Positions 22,700 to 26,890 of a DNA stretch of 26,890 nucleotides are shown one piece after another; positions within the stretch are counted from its first letter, which is position 1, and the number at the start of each line of letters is the position of its first letter. The notes below the pieces were generated by a model, which was not told the origin of the DNA, searched no databases, and worked only from the letters and a program-made list of their open reading frames with translations. The stretch lies in assembly GCF_032056465.1 (NCBI RefSeq), contig NZ_DAMBCL010000048.1, one strand, 5' to 3'. The position numbers and the translations under genes are program-made. Source of the DNA: Mobilicoccus sp032056465 (lineage in GTDB: Bacteria; Actinomycetota; Actinomycetes; Actinomycetales; Dermatophilaceae).

Positions 22700-23638
22700 G
22701 TGAGCGACCATCCCGCCGACCGCCGACCCGGCCCGACCGCGCCCGCGGGGCGCCGGGCCCGCGGGCCGGCGGCGGGGGATCCCGCACAGCGGGGAACCGG
22801 CCGAGCCGTCGGACGTCGGGACATCGCGACGTCCACCTCCGGTGTCGGCGAGGACCGCGACGCAGGCTCGGCGACGCCCTCCGGGGCGTCCGGGGCGCCG
22901 GAGGCCGAGACGACGCCCGCGTCAGGTGCGACGGCGCTTCGCGGGCCGCACTCGACGACACCGGTCGACGCGGCGACCGTGGTCGTGTCCGACGGGCGCG
23001 GGGCTGACCGACGTGAGGTCGTCGGGCGGGAGGTCGACGGGCAGGAGCTCGACGAGGACGCGGTCGGCGGGCACGAGACGGACTCGGCGCCGCGGGCTCC
23101 GCGGCCGTCGACGTCGGCGCCCTCCACGGCGAGGAGCGTGACCGAACGGGCGTTGTCGGAGGAGGTGGAGGCGCTGTCCGAGGCGACCGCTCGTCTCGGC
23201 CGGACCTTCGCCCACGCCCACGAGTTGCACGACACCGACTTCCGCGCGCTCAGCCTCATCCACGTCGGGGAGCTGCACGGCCACTCCGTCACCCCGGCGA
23301 TGCTCGGGGCGCAACTCGGCCTGAGCAGCGGCGCCGTGACCTACCTGCTCGATCGCCTCGAGCGTGGAGGACACGTCGTGCGCTCGAAGGATCCCCGTGA
23401 CGGACGACGCGTTCTCCTCCACTACGCCGACCACGGTCGGGAGGTCGCCGGCGAGTTCTTCGGCCCCCTCGGGTTCCACCAGCACGCCGCGCTCGCGGCG
23501 TTCGACGACGAGGAGATCGAGACCGCTCGTCGGGTCCTGCGGGCCGTGACCGAATCCGTGCGGGCCTACCACGACGACCTCGAATGCCCGGCCGGCACGT
23601 CGCCTCCCAAGGGTTCCGATCCCACCCGTCGCCGCTGA
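22700..23638 (+). CDS. MarR-family regulator with long N-terminal extension
   Basis: The 312-aa product ends in a MarR winged-helix domain at about residues 147-295: DFRALSLIHVGELHG, VTPAMLGAQLGLSSGAVTYL, LLDRLERGGHVVRSKDPRDG with the Asp-Arg wing, and a long C-terminal dimer helix. The first 146 residues are low-complexity (Gly, Ala, Arg, Asp, Pro) and probably disordered. GTG 22700 is chosen because a -10 lies 7 nt upstream. A GTG at 23138 (residue 147) with an adjacent GAGGAG could give a compact 166-aa protein, though the spacing is poor. It diverges from the MMPL exporter and shares a dyad with it, so it probably senses a compound that the exporter removes. Confidence 0.87.
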   Translation: MSDHPADRRPGPTAPAGRRARGPAAGDPAQRGTGRAVGRRDIATSTSGVGEDRDAGSATPSGASGAPEAETTPASGATALRGPHSTTPVDAATVVVSDGRGADRREVVGREVDGQELDEDAVGGHETDSAPRAPRPSTSAPSTARSVTERALSEEVEALSEATARLGRTFAHAHELHDTDFRALSLIHVGELHGHSVTPAMLGAQLGLSSGAVTYLLDRLERGGHVVRSKDPRDGRRVLLHYADHGREVAGEFFGPLGFHQHAALAAFDDEEIETARRVLRAVTESVRAYHDDLECPAGTSPPKGSDPTRRR

Positions 23639-23711
23639 GCGAGCGGTCCCAGGACCCCGAACGCCCGGCGGAACGCCGAACCCCACCCCGAGCCCGCCAC
23701 CCCGCCGCCCG

Positions 23712-23803
23712 CCCCACCCCCGAGACGGCAGATGGGATGGCCGCCCACAGGTTGCTGCAGCAGTAGCTGGGCTTCCCTCCCGTCTGCCGTCTCGGGGGTG
23801 GGG
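23712..23803. repeat. Dispersed long palindromic element, copy 2
   Basis: The left arm from 23712 (CCCCACCCCCGAGACGGCAG onward) pairs with the right arm ending at 23803 over about 29 bp, with one wobble and one mismatch. The interior shares GGATGGC and GGCTTCC with copy 1 at 10265-10342 and holds the palindrome TGCTGCAGCA. Compared with copy 1, a T-A pair in the arm has become C-G. It lies between marR and recQ, both on the plus strand, and may end marR transcription. Confidence 0.85.
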
Positions 23804-23880
23804 GGGCGGGTCGTGGGTGAGAGTTCCCACGGTGTGTCCACAGCGGGATCCGGCGCACGACTCCGACGCCGGTCGCTGCG

Positions 23881-23886
23881 TAGGCT
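23881..23886 (+). promoter_or_regulatory. -10 of leaderless recQ
   Basis: TAGGCT ends 7 nt before ATG 23894 and no Shine-Dalgarno sequence is present, so transcription may begin at the start codon. No LexA-type SOS box was seen nearby. Confidence 0.55.
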
Positions 23887-23893
23887 GACCGCG

Positions 23894-25750
23894 ATGTCTG
23901 CCGTCGATCACTCCCCACTCACCGCCGCCCGCGAGACGCTGCGCCGTGTCTGGGGCCACGACGACTTCCGTGGCGACCAGGCCGCGATCATCGAGGAGGT
24001 CGTCGCGGGACGGGACGCGCTCGTCCTCATGCCGACCGGTGGCGGCAAATCGCTGTGCTACCAAGTGCCTTCGCTCGTGCGTGAGGGAACGGGTGTCGTG
24101 ATCTCCCCGCTCATCGCGCTCATGGCCGATCAGGTCGACGCCCTCTCGGCGCTCGGGGTGCGGGCGGGGTTCCTCAACTCGACGCAACTGCCGCACGAGC
24201 GGGCCGGCACCGAACAGGCGCTTCTCGCAGGCGAACTCGACCTGCTCTACCTGGCTCCGGAGCGCCTGCGCGTGCCCGACACCCTCGCGCTCCTCGACCG
24301 CGTCACATCCGGCGGTGGCCTCGCGCTGTTCGCCATCGACGAGGCGCACTGCGTGAGCCAGTGGGGCCACGACTTCCGGCCCGACTATCTCGGCCTGTCG
24401 ATCCTTCACGAACGGTGGCCGGAGGTCCCGCGTATCGCCCTCACGGCGACGGCGACGCAGGCCACGCGGCGCGAGGTCGCGACCCGGCTGCAACTGGAGG
24501 ACGCGCGTCACTTCGTCGCCGACTTCGACCGCCCCAACATCCGCTACCGCATCGTCGCCAAGGACTCCCCGCAGCAGCAGCTCCTCGCGTTCCTGCGTGC
24601 CGAACACGAGGGTGACGCGGGCATCGTCTACTGCCTGTCCCGCGCGTCGGTGGAGCGGGTCGCGACGTTCCTCACCCGGCAGGGGATCCCGGCGCTGCCG
24701 TATCACGCGGGGCTCGACCGGGGGGTGCGCGCCGAGCACCAGTCGCGGTTCCTCCGTGAGGACGGCCTCGTCATGGTCGCGACCATCGCGTTCGGCATGG
24801 GCATCGACAAGCCCGACGTGCGCTTCGTCGCCCACCTCGACCTGCCGAAGTCGGTCGAGGGGTACTACCAGGAGACCGGTCGCGCGGGCCGGGACGGACT
24901 GCCTTCGACGGCGTGGCTCGCGTACGGGCTCGCCGACGTCGTGCAGCACCGCAAGATGATCGCCGCGAGCGAGGGCGACGCCGCGCACCGGCGCAACCTC
25001 GGCCGGCATCTCGACGCGATCCTCGCGCTGTGCGAGACGGTGACGTGCCGCCGTGAGCAGCTCCTCGCCTACTTCGGCCAGCCCGGCACCGGACCGTGCG
25101 GCAACTGCGACACGTGCCTCGAACCGCCGACGACGTGGGACGGCACGATCCCGGCGCAGAAGCTCCTTTCGACGATCGTCCGGCTCGACCGCCGCGGGCA
25201 GCGTTACGGCGCCGGGCATCTCGTCGACATCCTCCTCGGCCGTGAGACCGACCGGGTGCGCTCGCTCGGGCACGCCGACCTCACGACGTTCGGCATCGGC
25301 ACCGAGCTCGACGAGCGCGGGTGGCGGGGCGTCGCGCGGCAGCTCCTCGCCGCGGGGCTCGTCGGGGTCGAGGACGACTACGGCACTCTCGGGCTCACCG
25401 AGGAGTCGGGTGCGGTGTTGCGCGGCGAGCGGTCGGTGCCGCTGCGTCAGGAGCCCGAGCGGGAGCGTCGCCGGTCGAGCCGGTCGTCCGGTGGCAGGGC
25501 ACGCGCCGACGTCACGGCCGACCTCACCCCTGAGGAGACCGCGCTGTTCGAACGCCTCCGGGCGTGGCGGGCGGCGACGGCGAAGGAGGCGGGGGTTCCC
25601 GCCTACGTCGTCTTCCACGACGCCACCCTGCGCGCCATCGCCACCGCGGCCCCCACGACGACGGCCGAACTCGGCGCGATCAGCGGCATCGGCGCCGCCA
25701 AGCTCGACCGCTACGGCCCCGGAGTCCTCGCCACCGTCGCCGGGGAGTGA
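23894..25750 (+). CDS. recQ: ATP-dependent DNA helicase RecQ
   Basis: RecQ is a 3'-5' superfamily 2 helicase that unwinds recombination and replication-fork structures. The 618-aa protein has Walker A PTGGGKS at residues 47-53, DEAHC at 149-153, and motif VI YYQETGRAGRDG. The RecQ zinc site has Cys385, Cys402, Cys405 and Cys408. A winged-helix RQC region follows, then a C-terminal HRDC domain at about residues 540-618. ATG 23894 is chosen over the longer frame (to 23732), which would translate the palindromic element. Codon use and length are normal for a full-length bacterial RecQ. Confidence 0.97.
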   Translation: MSAVDHSPLTAARETLRRVWGHDDFRGDQAAIIEEVVAGRDALVLMPTGGGKSLCYQVPSLVREGTGVVISPLIALMADQVDALSALGVRAGFLNSTQLPHERAGTEQALLAGELDLLYLAPERLRVPDTLALLDRVTSGGGLALFAIDEAHCVSQWGHDFRPDYLGLSILHERWPEVPRIALTATATQATRREVATRLQLEDARHFVADFDRPNIRYRIVAKDSPQQQLLAFLRAEHEGDAGIVYCLSRASVERVATFLTRQGIPALPYHAGLDRGVRAEHQSRFLREDGLVMVATIAFGMGIDKPDVRFVAHLDLPKSVEGYYQETGRAGRDGLPSTAWLAYGLADVVQHRKMIAASEGDAAHRRNLGRHLDAILALCETVTCRREQLLAYFGQPGTGPCGNCDTCLEPPTTWDGTIPAQKLLSTIVRLDRRGQRYGAGHLVDILLGRETDRVRSLGHADLTTFGIGTELDERGWRGVARQLLAAGLVGVEDDYGTLGLTEESGAVLRGERSVPLRQEPERERRRSSRSSGGRARADVTADLTPEETALFERLRAWRAATAKEAGVPAYVVFHDATLRAIATAAPTTTAELGAISGIGAAKLDRYGPGVLATVAGE

Positions 25751-25996
25751 GACGCCCGACGCGCCTGCGGGAGCCAGCTCCTCCCCCCGTCGGTGGTCGC
25801 CGGGGGTGACGAAACCCCGCCCGGTCGTCAAGGCATCCAGTGCTGGAGCAACACCTCCGGTCACGCTTCAGGGGGGGCGTCGACGCGGCCGTGGGCGCGT
25901 GGCGGCATGTGTGACACGGTGGCGCACGTGGGTGGCCGCCGATGTGGACGTGAAACCACGGTGCGGGCGATCTCCGTGGTCGGGTTCACTGAGGCG
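25751..25996. other. recQ-GNAT gap
   Basis: This stretch holds no clear gene. A weak CGGGG/CCCCG 5-bp hairpin with a 9-nt loop lies at 25801-25819 and could end recQ transcription. The GNAT frame is open back to 25793 with several GTG/ATG codons, but none has a good Shine-Dalgarno sequence or -10. Confidence 0.35.
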
Positions 25997-26878
25997 GTGA
26001 CCCTCGTGTGCCTGACCCCGGATCCGGAACAGCTGAACGCCGTCGCCGCGCGGCTGAGCCTGTGGCAGTCCGATCCGTGGGTGGGCCACCTTCATCCAGG
26101 TGATCTGGGGTGGCACTCCTCCGTCGGCGCCGAGCAGATGGCCGCGGATCTTCGCGTCTGGGAGCGCGACGGGCAGCCCATCGCCATCGGAATGGCGGAC
26201 GGGCCTGCGGTCCTGCGGATGGCGGTGGATCCGGAGGCCGCCGAGGACCGGGAGGTGGCCGAGCGGATCGCCGTCGACCTGGACGAGACGGCCACGGGTC
26301 GCGAGGCCGTGATCGAGGCTCGAGGTGCCACCGCGCTACGCAAGGCGCTGAGGGGTGCGGGGTGGGTCGAGGACGAACCGTGGACACCGATGACGATGGA
26401 ACTCACCACCCCCCTCGATCTCACGCGCCTGGACCAGGCGCGCCTGCGGATCGTGGACGCCGGCCTGGACACGGCTTCCGACTGGGCCGGCGTGCACTGG
26501 TCCTCGTTCAGAGGGACACCCTTCGACGACGATTCCCGATCCCGGTTCGTCGACCGCTGGGCACAGATCATCAACGGACCGTTCGCCGACCGTGCCCACA
26601 GCCTGATCGCCTACGACGCGGATGGCTCACCGGTCGCGGTGACGACGGTGTGGACGGCCGGCCCGGGGCGGCCGGGACTCGTCGAGCCCATGGGGGTCCA
26701 CCGAGAGCGTCACGGCAAGGGATACGGGGTGGCGATCACTCTCGCGGGTGCACGCACCCTCCAGCGACACGGGGCCAGCTCCGTCGTCGTCGCCGCCGAG
26801 AACTCCAACCCCGCAGCCTTGGCCACGTACCGGGCCGGAGCAATGATCAGAACCTGTGGATGGCGCTCGGCGAGGTGA
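25997..26878 (+). CDS. GNAT-family N-acetyltransferase
   Basis: The C-terminal 120 residues form a GNAT acetyl-CoA-binding domain: DADGSPVAVTTVWTAGPGRP (beta 4 region), then GVHRERHGKGYGVAITLAGA with the R-x-x-G-x-G/A pyrophosphate loop (RHGKGYG), and VVVAAENSNPAALATYRAGA with the conserved Asn. The N-terminal 160 residues look like a degenerate second GNAT-like unit, so it is probably a tandem-GNAT protein. The acceptor is unknown; small molecules or peptide N-termini are both possible. The start is uncertain: GTG 25997 is used because sequence before it has little protein character, but GTG 25961 or an earlier codon is possible. The stop is inside the window. Confidence 0.8.
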   Translation: MTLVCLTPDPEQLNAVAARLSLWQSDPWVGHLHPGDLGWHSSVGAEQMAADLRVWERDGQPIAIGMADGPAVLRMAVDPEAAEDREVAERIAVDLDETATGREAVIEARGATALRKALRGAGWVEDEPWTPMTMELTTPLDLTRLDQARLRIVDAGLDTASDWAGVHWSSFRGTPFDDDSRSRFVDRWAQIINGPFADRAHSLIAYDADGSPVAVTTVWTAGPGRPGLVEPMGVHRERHGKGYGVAITLAGARTLQRHGASSVVVAAENSNPAALATYRAGAMIRTCGWRSAR

Positions 26879-26890
26879 CGTGAGGTGGAC

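Noticed and set aside
23834..23842. DnaA-box-like GTGTCCACA upstream of recQ
   Set aside because: Single site with one mismatch, no cluster, no dnaA/dnaN context.
23732..23893. N-terminal extension of recQ
   Set aside because: It would translate the palindromic repeat; RecQ homology and a -10 element support ATG 23894.
22922..25864. 980-aa open frame on the minus strand opposite marR and recQ
   Set aside because: Runs opposite the certain RecQ gene and across a palindromic repeat; composition is that of a shadow.

Overview
This is a high-GC, gene-dense bacterial window. GC richness, frequent GTG starts, apparently leaderless promoters, an MMPL transporter, a FadR/FCD-type GntR regulator and U-tract-free terminators all point to an actinobacterium (Actinomycetota). 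It is a motile lineage, because the window opens in the flagellar export-gate operon. Genus cannot be decided from the sequence alone.

Layout. (a) 1-5831: flagellar type III export apparatus in the order fliP-fliQ-fliR-flhB-flhA, followed by a small two-helix membrane protein that overlaps flhA. (b) 5832-7482: a repeat-rich gap around an FCD-type GntR regulator (minus). It holds a hexamer tract, three 28-bp hairpin repeats and an 18-bp tandem array. (c) 7483-7854: tRNA-Phe, tRNA-Asp and tRNA-Glu on the minus strand, with a recognisable promoter and a 15-bp terminator stem. (d) 7873-15204: a PHP phosphoesterase divergent from glyA, a long palindromic element, L-serine ammonia-lyase, then two tandem KtrB/TrkH subunits and one KtrA/TrkA subunit. 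glyA and sdaA together connect glycine, serine and pyruvate. The ktr genes encode K+ uptake. (e) 15434-19508: a histidine phosphatase, then a TetR regulator, an acyl-CoA dehydrogenase and an APH-type kinase. (f) 19896-23638: an unrecognised 105-aa protein, a convergent MMPL exporter, and a divergent MarR regulator. (g) 23712-26878: a second copy of the palindromic element, RecQ helicase and a GNAT acetyltransferase.

The most interesting system is at 16178-19508. The dehydrogenase and kinase look like the two halves of the fused human ACAD10/ACAD11 proteins and like the kinase/dehydrogenase pair of bacterial levulinate (4-hydroxyacyl-CoA) catabolism. The tetR and dehydrogenase promoters share a 12-bp dyad at the same distance from the -10 element. 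This suggests a self-contained, TetR-controlled 4-hydroxyacyl-CoA degradation module.

Other notable signals are two dispersed long palindromes with compensatory arm changes, a tandem hairpin repeat with a compensatory base-pair change, a MarR dyad between mmpL and marR, three TGACGTCA palindromes within 71 bp, and six genes with an -10-like hexamer 6-7 nt before the start codon and no good Shine-Dalgarno sequence.
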